Positions 6,087-13,294 of a stretch of DNA of 14,996 nucleotides are shown in pieces (position 1 is the stretch's first letter; every line of letters starts with the position of its first letter). The stretch comes from JAIYDQ01 sp031411055 (GTDB taxonomy: Bacteria > Planctomycetota > Planctomycetia > Pirellulales > Pirellulaceae). Both the position numbers and the translations under genes were made by a program. Where the stretch lies: positions 1-14,996 of the forward strand of contig JANOAI010000353.1 of the NCBI GenBank assembly GCA_031411055.1, given 5' to 3'. The notes under the pieces were generated by a model that saw nothing but the letters and a program-made list of their open reading frames with translations, searched no databases and was not told where the DNA came from.

Positions 6087-8810
6087 TTACATCCCCGCTG
6101 CTAACTTGCGTAGAACGGTCGGTAGAATGCCTCCGTTGCGATAGTAATCGATCTCAACGGGCGTATCGATTCGAACTGTCGCTTGGAATGTGATTTTTTC
6201 TCCATTAGGTTTGGTTGCAATGACTTCGGTTGTCGACCGAGGTTTGAGGTCGTCGCTGAGTCCGGCAATTTCAAACGTCTCTTCACCTGTGAGAGCATGG
6301 CTTTGTGCCGACTCTCCATGCAGGAACTGAAGAGGTAGAACCCCCATCCCGACAAGGTTGCTTCGGTGAATACGTTCGTACGAGACAGCGATAACCGCTT
6401 TGATACCAAGAAGTAACGTTCCCTTTGCGGCCCAATCGCGGCTACTTCCCGTGCCATACTCCGCACCGGATAGGATAATGAGCGGTGTACTGTCTTGTTT
6501 GTACTTCATCGCCGCATCGTAGATCGACATCGTTTCGCCCGTTGGAAGGTACTTCGTTACGCCGCCTTCTACGCCGGGGACCATCTGATTGCGGATTCGA
6601 ATATTGGCAAACGTTCCGCGAACCATTATGCGATCGTTTCCGCGTCGCGCACCGTAACTATTAAAATCGCGAGCCCCAACACCTTGCTCCTGAAGGTAGC
6701 GTCCTGCCGGACCGTCTTTCGTAATTGCCCCAGCCGGAGAGATATGGTCGGTGGTTACCGAGTCACCAAGAACGGCTAGGACCTTGGCTCCCGTGATGGG
6801 TTGGATCGAAGTTACATCTGGTGTTATACCTTCGAGGAATGGCGGACGTTGGATGTACGTGCTCGAGGAGTTCCACTTATATAGCTCGCCTGGAGTGATC
6901 GGAATGTCGTTCCATGCTTGATTGGATGTAAAGGCACTTTCATATTGCTTGATAAATAGTTCTGGTTGGACTGCGGATTCAATGGTTGCTTGCACTTCCG
7001 CTTGAGTCGGCCATATCTCTTTAAAGAAAACCGGCTTGCCCTGTTCGTCATGACCGATTGGATCTTTCTCAAAATCGATGTCAATCGTTCCTGCAATAGC
7101 GTAGGCAACACACAATGCCGGACTTGCTAAATAGTTGGCCCGCGTAAGTGGGTTCACTCGACCTTCAAAATTACGATTGCCACTCAAGACGGCCGCCGCA
7201 ACTAAATTCCCGGTTGTAATTGCAGCCGCAACTGGCTCAGGCAACGGCCCAGAATTTCCAATGCAGGTCGTACAGCCGTAGCCCACCGTGTGAAATCCAA
7301 GCTTCGCCAGCGGTTCCGTCAATCCGGCCTTGTCCAAGTAGTCGGTGACGACACGCGAACCAGGCGCGAGCGATGTTTTGACGTAGGGTTTGGACTTCAA
7401 ACCTCTGGCAACCGCTTTTTTGGCGAGCAAACCGGCACCGAGCATTACCGATGGGTTACTCGTATTGGTGCATGATGTGATTGCAGCAATAACAACCGAG
7501 CCGTGAGTAATTTCAGCGGAGTCGCCATTGTTGTGGACTTCAGCCGTTGATCCCAGTTGCTCGGCGGTCAAACCAAACCCGCGTTCCGCGATGGGAGCCG
7601 ATAACGCTTTGCCGAACGATTGCTTCATCGTTTTCAGCGGAACGCGATCTTGAGGACGCTTTGGGCCAGCCATCGACGGTTCAATGGTCGAAAGGTCAAG
7701 ACTAAGTCGCTTCGTATAAATAATACTCGAGGAATTATCGGTACGGAAAAGCCCTTGTTCCTTCATATAGCGTTCCACGAGGTCGACTGTATTCTTGGAT
7801 CGACCAGTGCGGCGCAAGAAATTCAGGGTCTCGTTATCGACCGGGAAGAAACCAGTCGTTGCGCCATACTCGGGCGCCATGTTGGCGATCGTCGCTCGAT
7901 CGGCCAACGACATCTTTGTCACTCCAGCGCCAAAGAACTCAACAAATTTGTTGACGACCCCCTCTTTGCGAAGAATCTCGGTAACGCGTAAGACCATGTC
8001 GGTCGCAGTCGCGCCGGAAGCAAGTTGGCCGGTGAGTTCAAAACCAACGACTTCCGGCATGAGCATATACAGTGGTTGACCAAGCATGTTGGCTTCCGCT
8101 TCAATGCCGCCAACGCCCCACCCCAGAACTCCCAGCCCATTGATCATGGTCGTGTGACTATCGGTACCGACTAAAGAGTCGGGGTAGGCGACAGGTCCGA
8201 TGGAATCCTTCCCCTGAAAGACGACGTTCGCCAGGAACTCGAGATTGACTTGATGCACAATCCCCGTGTTTGGCGGAACGACGCGGAAGTTATCAAATGC
8301 TTGTTGGCCCCATCGAAGAAATTCGTACCGCTCTTTGTTGCGTTCAAATTCGACTTCGACGTTTCGAGCCAGTGAATCCTGCGCGCCGAAAAAGTCAACT
8401 TGAACGGAATGATCGATCACCAGGTCGACTGGAATCAGCGGATTGATCTTTTTTGGATCGCCGTTGAGAGCCCGCATCCCGTCGCGCATTGCGGCTAAGT
8501 CAACGACACAGGGAACGCCTGTAAAGTCTTGAAGAACAACGCGTGCCGGCTTGAAGGGGATTTCAAGTTCGGCGGGCTTGGCTGCTTTCCAGTTTGCCAA
8601 ATTGATCACGTCATCTTTGGTTACTTCGTAGCCGTCGCAGGATCGCAGCACTGCTTCAAGAAGGACGCGGATGGAATACGGGAGAGTCGAGACGGAAGCA
8701 ATTCCTTGCTCCTCCAGCTTGCTCAACCGATAAATCCCAAGCTCTCCTTGGGAGGTTGAAAGAGTTCCACGAGCACCAAATGGATCGGTCAAACGGGTCG
8801 GAGTCGGCAT
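6087..8810 (-). CDS. acnA: Aconitate hydratase (AcnA/IRP1 type)
   Basis: 907 residues, the normal length for AcnA. It isomerises citrate to isocitrate via cis-aconitate in the TCA cycle, using a cytosolic [4Fe-4S] cluster. The three cluster cysteines are visible: Cys447 (SCTNTSNPSV), Cys513 and Cys516 (YGCTTCIGNSGP). Other family signatures are DFTGVPCVVDLAAMRD (95-110), DHSVQVD (133-139), GTDSHTTMINGLGVLGWGVGG (215-235) and, in the C-terminal swivel domain, GAEYGTGSSRDWAAKG. The order is that of AcnA/IRP1 (domains 1-3, linker, then domain 4) and not AcnB. The start is ATG 8810 with no good Shine-Dalgarno sequence. Its stop is 2 nt from the small membrane ORF. IRP1-like members can also bind RNA when the cluster is lost; nothing here shows that. 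Confidence 0.98.
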   Translation of the reverse strand: MPTPTRLTDPFGARGTLSTSQGELGIYRLSKLEEQGIASVSTLPYSIRVLLEAVLRSCDGYEVTKDDVINLANWKAAKPAELEIPFKPARVVLQDFTGVPCVVDLAAMRDGMRALNGDPKKINPLIPVDLVIDHSVQVDFFGAQDSLARNVEVEFERNKERYEFLRWGQQAFDNFRVVPPNTGIVHQVNLEFLANVVFQGKDSIGPVAYPDSLVGTDSHTTMINGLGVLGWGVGGIEAEANMLGQPLYMLMPEVVGFELTGQLASGATATDMVLRVTEILRKEGVVNKFVEFFGAGVTKMSLADRATIANMAPEYGATTGFFPVDNETLNFLRRTGRSKNTVDLVERYMKEQGLFRTDNSSSIIYTKRLSLDLSTIEPSMAGPKRPQDRVPLKTMKQSFGKALSAPIAERGFGLTAEQLGSTAEVHNNGDSAEITHGSVVIAAITSCTNTSNPSVMLGAGLLAKKAVARGLKSKPYVKTSLAPGSRVVTDYLDKAGLTEPLAKLGFHTVGYGCTTCIGNSGPLPEPVAAAITTGNLVAAAVLSGNRNFEGRVNPLTRANYLASPALCVAYAIAGTIDIDFEKDPIGHDEQGKPVFFKEIWPTQAEVQATIESAVQPELFIKQYESAFTSNQAWNDIPITPGELYKWNSSSTYIQRPPFLEGITPDVTSIQPITGAKVLAVLGDSVTTDHISPAGAITKDGPAGRYLQEQGVGARDFNSYGARRGNDRIMVRGTFANIRIRNQMVPGVEGGVTKYLPTGETMSIYDAAMKYKQDSTPLIILSGAEYGTGSSRDWAAKGTLLLGIKAVIAVSYERIHRSNLVGMGVLPLQFLHGESAQSHALTGEETFEIAGLSDDLKPRSTTEVIATKPNGEKITFQATVRIDTPVEIDYYRNGGILPTVLRKLAAGM

Positions 8811-9162
8811 GTTTAGTTAGAAATCTGGGAAATAGCGAATCGTTGGTTATGGTCGGCCAAACGGCGACTCGCCAGATTGTACCTGGATCGCCCGTGAATT
8901 ACAGACGACAAATAGGCCGTCCGAGGATTCGCGATCATTCTCAGTCAGCTCATTGCATGCATGCTCGGCGGGCCTGTCATTCGCAGGCCAAGTCGCTTTC
9001 TCAAACAAAAGTGCAACTTCAAAGCTCCCGCTTTCGATTCCGACCCAGTTTTCCGGCAATCCGATTCCTAAAGTCTCGTTGGAGCACGAAAAATCTATCT
9101 TGCGAGGAGAGCCCGAAACATCCTATAAGCGGGGCCGTTGAGTTTGTCGTACGACTGGCTTC

Positions 9163-9302
9163 CTAGTTCGACTGTCCCCAATCCTTTAACACGAAGCGCA
9201 AGCGAGTGGTTTGACTATCGAAACCTCAAGAAAACCACTCGCTTGCGCTTCGTATTATCAATGAGATTATGCCTTCCGTAAGGATTTGGACCGTCGAACT
9301 AG
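9163..9302. repeat. Compound palindrome: outer 10-bp arms around a 22-bp inverted repeat
   Basis: CTAGTTCGAC (9163-9172) and GTCGAACTAG (9293-9302) form perfect outer arms enclosing the long hairpin at 9191-9253. Next to the outer arms are related words: CGTACGAC before the left arm (9149-9156) and TCCGTCGAT after the right arm (9303-9311). A TGTCCCC follows on both sides (9173-9179 and 9313-9319). The whole looks like a mosaic of short palindromic modules inserted as a unit. Confidence 0.7.
9191..9253. repeat. Perfect 22-bp inverted repeat (19-nt loop)
   Basis: Arms at 9191-9212 and 9232-9253 are exact reverse complements, containing the core AAGCGCAAGCGAG. The transcript of either strand would form a very stable hairpin. 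This core is, from memory, a frequent dispersed repeat in Pirellulaceae genomes; copy number here cannot be checked. No T-tract follows on either strand close enough to call it an ordinary intrinsic terminator, although a role in transcription end or mRNA stability is possible. Confidence 0.9.
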
Positions 9303-9370
9303 TCCGTCGATCTGTCCCCGAACGGGCCTGGAAGTCCGTCCAACACGCACAACTCCAATAAAATTCGTTG

Positions 9371-9472
9371 TAGGCTTTGTCTCTAAACACGTAGTCGCGT
9401 CTTTCCGAGACGCGAATTGACTGCGTCGGGGAGAGACGCAGCTACATGAAACCGGTTCAGAGACAAAGCCTA
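9371..9472. repeat. Second nested palindromic unit, 102 bp
   Basis: Outer arms TAGGCTTTGTCTCT (9371-9384) and AGAGACAAAGCCTA (9459-9472) are perfect 14-bp complements, which defines the element's ends. Inside, 9391-9411 and 9425-9445 form an imperfect 21-bp inverted repeat (five differences) beginning GTAG and ending CTAC. It contains GTCTTTCCGAGAC, one base from the arm at 5745-5757. The clean ends and nested inner arms resemble a small non-autonomous palindromic (MITE-like or REP-type) element. It carries no ORF. Confidence 0.85.
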
Positions 9473-9596
9473 AATCAACAGCCCGTAAGCCCGAGTGATG
9501 CCAAAGCCAACGAGCGAAATTTTCTTCTTTCCCCCAATACTTTAACCATCCAAATTGACAATACGGTCGCACACTTATCGATCCCATTTGCCTAGC

Positions 9597-10844
9597 ATGA
9601 GCTGGTTATCCGCACTCTTTCTTGCGGCATCGAGCAGTTTTCTGGTCGATGTCGTTGCTCAAGATTTTGCTCCGAAACCACTTGAGGGTTGGTCGGTTCC
9701 AAACGATCCAGCACCGAATTTCGAAAAGGTGAATGCTCAGTCGGCCTCCTATGCAAAAAAGGACCCACTGGAGACGAACGCAGCACCTTTGGTGGGGGCC
9801 AATTTCGATTATTTCGCCCCAGGCGAGGCGATAGCATTGATCGGCGAGGACTGGGTTTTGGCGGGCGATATGCTCCCATTCATCGAGTCACAAATGATTG
9901 AGATCGAAGAAAAAGCTCCCAAAGAAATGCTCCCCATGCTTCGCGAGAAAATGACGCGTCAAGCATTAGTTCAGTTTGCGCAGTCCAAGATGTTGGCTCA
10001 GGACTTCATCAACGAACAAGTAGCGGGAAAGCCCTTGAACGAACGGGCCGATGCTCGAAAGCAAATGGACAAGCAAATTACAAAAGTTTTCTACGAGTCC
10101 ATTCTGCCGAACATGCGGCGGTCCCAGAAGGTTGAAACCGATGCAGAGCTGGATGCATCCCTTCGCAAAGAAGGAACGTCACTACGAGCTCAATTCGAAG
10201 TCTTCAAAGCGACTGGCTTTGCACAGCAAGCTGTCGAAAAGCATGTCCCGAAGAAGTTCGACATCGAATTGTACGAAATGAGAGACTTTTACGAAGCCCA
10301 TCTAGATGACTTTCGACGTCCAGCTCGGGCTAAATTCCGCGAAATGGTTGCCCTCTACGGCAAATGTGCCAACGTCGAAGAAGCTCAGCAATTGATCTCG
10401 CAGATGGGAAATGAAGTGTATCTGGGGGGAGCATCGTTTGAGTCGGTCTCCAAACGGTTGTCGCACAGTGTTCGGGCGTCCGCAGGCGGAGTCTATGATT
10501 GGACGACCCAAGGGGCACTCAAGAGTACGAAAGTCGATGAAGTCATCTTTTCAATTCCTCTTAAGAGGCTGAGCTTGGTCATCGAGGATACGGATGGACT
10601 GAAAATTGTCGAAGTTCTTGAACGAGAATCAGCTCGGACGATTCCTTTTGAAGAGGCCCAAGTTGAAATTCGAACTCGACTCAACGACGAAAAGAAGCGT
10701 AAGGCGCGCCAAGAGCTACTTAATCGACTCAAGGAAAAAACGGACGTATGGTCAAAATGGCCCGAGGATATTCAGGGAGCCAAGCCACTTTCCGAGCTCC
10801 GCGAGGTCGATAAACCCAAAGAATTGGATAGTGACGGAAAGTAG
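9597..10844 (+). CDS. Exported parvulin-type (PpiC/SurA-like) peptidyl-prolyl isomerase
   Basis: 415 residues from the ATG at 9597, which opens a signal peptide (MSWLSALFLAASSSFLVDVVA, then Q22). A TTG at 9555 would add 14 residues ahead of it and is less likely. After a linker, residues 76-240 form a helical SurA_N/PpiC chaperone-like part (GEAIALIGEDWVLAGDML, then long amphipathic helices). Residues about 243-343 are the parvulin domain: RAKFREMVA, a region with SHSVRASAGGVYDWTTQG, then VDEVIFSIPLKRLSLVIE and LKIVEVLERE. The end is a charged helix. It probably acts as a periplasmic foldase or chaperone for exported and outer-membrane proteins. The isomerase domain is divergent, so catalytic activity is uncertain while the chaperone role is more likely. 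It precedes another exported protein gene. Confidence 0.85.
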   Translation: MSWLSALFLAASSSFLVDVVAQDFAPKPLEGWSVPNDPAPNFEKVNAQSASYAKKDPLETNAAPLVGANFDYFAPGEAIALIGEDWVLAGDMLPFIESQMIEIEEKAPKEMLPMLREKMTRQALVQFAQSKMLAQDFINEQVAGKPLNERADARKQMDKQITKVFYESILPNMRRSQKVETDAELDASLRKEGTSLRAQFEVFKATGFAQQAVEKHVPKKFDIELYEMRDFYEAHLDDFRRPARAKFREMVALYGKCANVEEAQQLISQMGNEVYLGGASFESVSKRLSHSVRASAGGVYDWTTQGALKSTKVDEVIFSIPLKRLSLVIEDTDGLKIVEVLERESARTIPFEEAQVEIRTRLNDEKKRKARQELLNRLKEKTDVWSKWPEDIQGAKPLSELREVDKPKELDSDGK

Positions 10845-10850
10845 GAATGT

Positions 10851-10880
10851 ACCAACGTGCCGTTTTTCCATCATGTTGGT
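10851..10880 (+). terminator. Weak hairpin just after the PpiC-like gene
   Basis: ACCAACGTG (10851-10859) can pair with CATGTTGGT (10872-10880), with one G-U pair and a 12-nt loop, 6 nt past the stop codon. There is no T-tract after it, so it is at best a poor terminator or an mRNA-stabilising hairpin. Confidence 0.3.
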
Positions 10881-10979
10881 TAGCTGCAATTCACGATACG
10901 TGACATGACGCCGAGAATTGCTGGCAAAACGGATGCCAAACGAGGCGAATTAGGTTCAAAGGACGGAACTCTCCCTGCC

Positions 10980-11882
10980 ATGAAATTCAGCTTTCGACGG
11001 ATTGTTTTAGCTTCGATTTTTGCCTCGCTACCGTTCACGAGTTCGAACGCTCTACTCGCTCAACAAACTCAGACGGCACCGGCACCAGGACAGCTCAATG
11101 AACCTGTCTTTCGTATCGCCAAGGGACAGACGCAGCCTGGAACTCCAGCTGCGCCTCATGCGCTTGATCCAGCTATCAACATAGCTCGTGAAAGTCTCAC
11201 CTTGATCGACGCCAATGTCCATGACTACACGGCTCTCCTGGTGAAGCGCGAAAGAATTGGAGACGTCCTCGGCGAAAACGAGTATATGCGGGCCAAGGTC
11301 CGCAATCGCAAAGTCCAAAACGGTCAAATCGTCGTTCCCTTCAGTGTCTACTTGGCGTTTCTGAAGCCCGCAACGATTAAAGGTCGCGAAGTTCTCTATG
11401 TTGAGAACGCTAACCAAGGTCGGCTGTTTGCTCATGAAGGCGGCATGAAGCGGATGCTTGGCACGCACGTCCTTGAACCGAATGGGTGGTTGGCCATGCA
11501 AGGTCAACGTTATCCGATCACCGATATTGGCATCACCAATCTCGTGACCAAGCTTATCGAGCGTGGCGAACGCGACAAGCAAGTCGGTGAGTGCGGCGTG
11601 CAATTCTTTGAGGGTGCCAAAGTAAGTAACCGCGAATGCACGGTTATTCAAGTCGATCATCCCGAACAAAAAGCCCCTTACGATTTCCATATTGCTCAGG
11701 TCTTTATCGACAATGAGTACCGACTCCCAGTTCGTTATGCTGCTTACACTTGGCCAAAAACTCCCGGTGGCGAACCCGAAATTATCGAGGAATACACCTA
11801 CCAGGACATCAAGTTCAACGTGGGTCTGAAGGACTCGGACTTCGATCCAAATAGTTCTGAGTACGCGTTTGCAAAGAAATAG
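10980..11882 (+). CDS. Secreted DUF1571 family protein
   Basis: 300 residues from the ATG at 10980, chosen because it opens a signal peptide (MKFSFRRIVLASIFASLPF, with likely cleavage near NALLA before QQ). An in-frame ATG at 10905 would put 25 polar residues in front of it. A Gln/Pro/Ala-rich linker (28-60) is followed by the DUF1571 domain (about 65-290), with VHDYTALLVKRER, YLAFLKPATIKGREVLYVE, the Gly-rich LGTHVLEPNGWLAM, and EIIEEYTYQDIKFNVGL near the end. The beta-rich pattern is that of an outer-membrane-lipoprotein-sorting (LolA-like) fold, but no lipobox Cys is present. The role is unknown and probably periplasmic. It follows the foldase gene by 135 bp and may be co-expressed with it. 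Confidence 0.88.
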   Translation: MKFSFRRIVLASIFASLPFTSSNALLAQQTQTAPAPGQLNEPVFRIAKGQTQPGTPAAPHALDPAINIARESLTLIDANVHDYTALLVKRERIGDVLGENEYMRAKVRNRKVQNGQIVVPFSVYLAFLKPATIKGREVLYVENANQGRLFAHEGGMKRMLGTHVLEPNGWLAMQGQRYPITDIGITNLVTKLIERGERDKQVGECGVQFFEGAKVSNRECTVIQVDHPEQKAPYDFHIAQVFIDNEYRLPVRYAAYTWPKTPGGEPEIIEEYTYQDIKFNVGLKDSDFDPNSSEYAFAKK

Positions 11883-11945
11883 TGGTTGTCATAAAGTGGC
11901 CTAATCGAATTCGAAGTACGACGATTCGGAACAGGAAATACTGAG

Positions 11946-12001
11946 GACGCAGAGAATCTCAAGGTTAGCCAAGTGCCTACGACCTTGCCGTTCTCTGCGT
12001 C
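11946..12001. repeat. Two-tier hairpin upstream of dapB
   Basis: GACGCAGAGAA (11946-11956) pairs perfectly with TTCTCTGCGTC (11991-12001). Inside, after a symmetrical 3x3 internal loop, CAAGGT (11960-11965) pairs with ACCTTG (11982-11987), leaving a 16-nt loop. A T-rich run (CTTTGTCTTTT) follows on the + strand, so it could end transcription from the DUF1571 gene (stop 11882). It could equally be a dispersed planctomycete repeat, or part of the dapB leader, since dapB starts 106 nt downstream. It does not match the lysine riboswitch. Confidence 0.6.
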
Positions 12002-12107
12002 TTTGTCTTTTGCACTTCTTGGATTTGGGTATTTACAGCTTACAAAAATCCATCAAGCTGAGTGGGTTGTTGCATGCCTCCGCAAGTTCTACCCATCACA
12101 TAAACGT

Positions 12108-12911
12108 ATGACCACCAAGCCACTCAACCTAGTTATCCACGGAGCGTCGGGGCGCAATGGAAAGCGACTGATCGCAATTGGAAGCCAAGATCAGGCGTTT
12201 CATTTGACCGGCGCGATCGTTGGACCCAGAAGTTCCTCTTTGGGAATCGATGCCGGAGCACTCGCGGGTGTCAACCCGATTGGGCTCGCGATTGCATCCA
12301 CTTGGCCATCCACAGTGCAGGTCGCGATCGATTTCTCCACCCCAGACGCCTGCATGGCTGCCATCGACTATTGCGAATCCCAGAAAATTCCGTTGGTGAT
12401 CGCGACCACCGGGCTCAACGCAGCACAAACCGAGCGTATCCAAAAGGCCTCGAAGGCGATCCCCATTTGTTATGCTCCGAATATGAGCGTTGCCGTTAAT
12501 ATTGCCATGAAACTGGTTGAACAGGCGGCCAAAGCCTTGGCGCCGGTAAGAGACAACGTCGATGTCGAAATCCTCGAACGGCATCATCGGATGAAAGAAG
12601 ACAGCCCAAGCGGTACCGCTCTCAAGTTCGGGCAAATCGTGGCTGCACAGATGGGCCAAACCGAGCACGTCCATGGACGCGAGGGACTGGTAGGCAAACG
12701 TCCACGCAATGAAATCGGATATCATGCGATTCGTATTGGCGACGACGCTGGCCAACACACGATTTGTTTTGGCCTGATGGGCGAGATCATTGAAGTCCGT
12801 GTTGGAGCCAGCAACCGCGATCCGTATGCTACGGGAGCCTTATTAGCGGCGAAATTCATCGCGAACAAACCGATCGGGCTCTATTCGATGTTCGACGTCC
12901 TAGGTTTGTAA
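12108..12911 (+). CDS. dapB: 4-hydroxy-tetrahydrodipicolinate reductase
   Basis: 267 residues from the ATG at 12108, the normal DapB length; a GTG at 11973 would add 45 residues that resemble nothing. DapB reduces 4-hydroxy-tetrahydrodipicolinate with NAD(P)H in the diaminopimelate/lysine pathway. Visible features are the Rossmann motif GASGRNG (12-18), IDFSTP (74-79), ATTGL (99-103), APNMSV (123-128), the catalytic HH with Lys163 (ERHHRMKEDSPSGTAL, His159/His160) and the ending LYSMFDVLGL. The usual GxxGRMG carries Asn17 in place of Met. No dapA or other lysine gene is in the window. The stop overlaps the next start by 1 nt (TAATG). Confidence 0.96.
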   Translation: MTTKPLNLVIHGASGRNGKRLIAIGSQDQAFHLTGAIVGPRSSSLGIDAGALAGVNPIGLAIASTWPSTVQVAIDFSTPDACMAAIDYCESQKIPLVIATTGLNAAQTERIQKASKAIPICYAPNMSVAVNIAMKLVEQAAKALAPVRDNVDVEILERHHRMKEDSPSGTALKFGQIVAAQMGQTEHVHGREGLVGKRPRNEIGYHAIRIGDDAGQHTICFGLMGEIIEVRVGASNRDPYATGALLAAKFIANKPIGLYSMFDVLGL

Positions 12912-13276
12912 TGGCGCAATGCGATCAGGGTTACCTCTGTCGAGTCTGTGGCAAAGAAGTCGAAGATATCATCGACAGCGAACTTTATCTGCGCTTTGTA
13001 ATCGGTGAAATCGACCCCGAAACATTGCATACGCAACCAGAGTGTCACCTTCGATGCAACGCAACGTTAGCTCAGTTCATTACCGACAATCGGTTTGATC
13101 CTCCGATCCAATGCAGCGGCCCGTTTGCGAAAGCCAGCTTGGATCCCGATTTCGTCCAAGGACGAACGCAACTGATCGATCGCGGTTACGCTCGTCTATG
13201 GGAAATAATGCAAGACGAAATTGGACTGACCGTGATCGAATATCCATTTTCCGAGTTCATCGAAAAGTGGCGATGA
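12911..13276 (+). CDS. Conserved hypothetical protein with a possible zinc-binding Cys cluster
   Basis: 121 residues. The start A at 12911 is also the last base of the dapB stop (TAATG), so translation is likely coupled to dapB. There is no signal peptide or membrane segment. The N-terminal half holds CxxC (Cys10/Cys13) after Cys4 and a later C-H-x-x-x-C group (Cys45, His46, Cys49), a spacing that could bind one zinc ion. Between them is an acidic segment (EVEDIIDSELYLRFVIGEIDPE). The C-terminal half is a plain mixed alpha/beta region with one more Cys (68). I do not recognise the function; the zinc site is inferred from Cys spacing only. It is convergent with the methyltransferase gene, 18 bp apart. 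Confidence 0.82.
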   Translation: MAQCDQGYLCRVCGKEVEDIIDSELYLRFVIGEIDPETLHTQPECHLRCNATLAQFITDNRFDPPIQCSGPFAKASLDPDFVQGRTQLIDRGYARLWEIMQDEIGLTVIEYPFSEFIEKWR

Positions 13277-13294
13277 TTCAGCGATCTTTCTCGA

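Larger units (their letters stand above)
8811..9596. other. Long intergenic region with clustered palindromic repeats
   Basis: 786 bp between the divergent acnA and PpiC-like genes. The acnA-proximal half (8811-9160) must hold the acnA promoter. Apart from a small hairpin (GGCCTG 8971-8976 with CAGGCC 8984-8989) I see nothing in it. ORFs overlapping it on either strand have no recognisable protein features. The second half (9163-9472) is almost wholly made of two nested palindromic units, annotated separately. The last 120 bp lead into the foldase gene. No tRNA-like or transposase sequence is seen. Confidence 0.65.

Noticed and set aside
8847..9059. 70-codon minus-strand ORF upstream of acnA
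   Set aside because: No motif, no plausible ribosome site and no operon-like spacing; treated as non-coding.
8756..9166. 136-codon + ORF across the acnA start and gap
   Set aside because: It overlaps conserved acnA sequence and is rich in Arg/Ser/Gln with no recognisable fold.
9163..9472. Possible CRISPR array
   Set aside because: The repeats are inverted, not direct, and there are no regular spacers or cas genes.
11052..11690. 212-codon minus-strand ORF antisense to the DUF1571 gene
   Set aside because: The + strand encodes a recognisable secreted DUF1571 protein; the antisense frame shows no domain, signal peptide or sensible context.
11883..12107. Possible lysine riboswitch ahead of dapB
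   Set aside because: The region is too short and has only one two-tier hairpin; the multi-helix lysine aptamer layout is absent.
12129..12758. 209-codon minus-strand ORF antisense to dapB
   Set aside because: dapB motifs are unmistakable on the + strand; the antisense frame is a by-product of its codon use.
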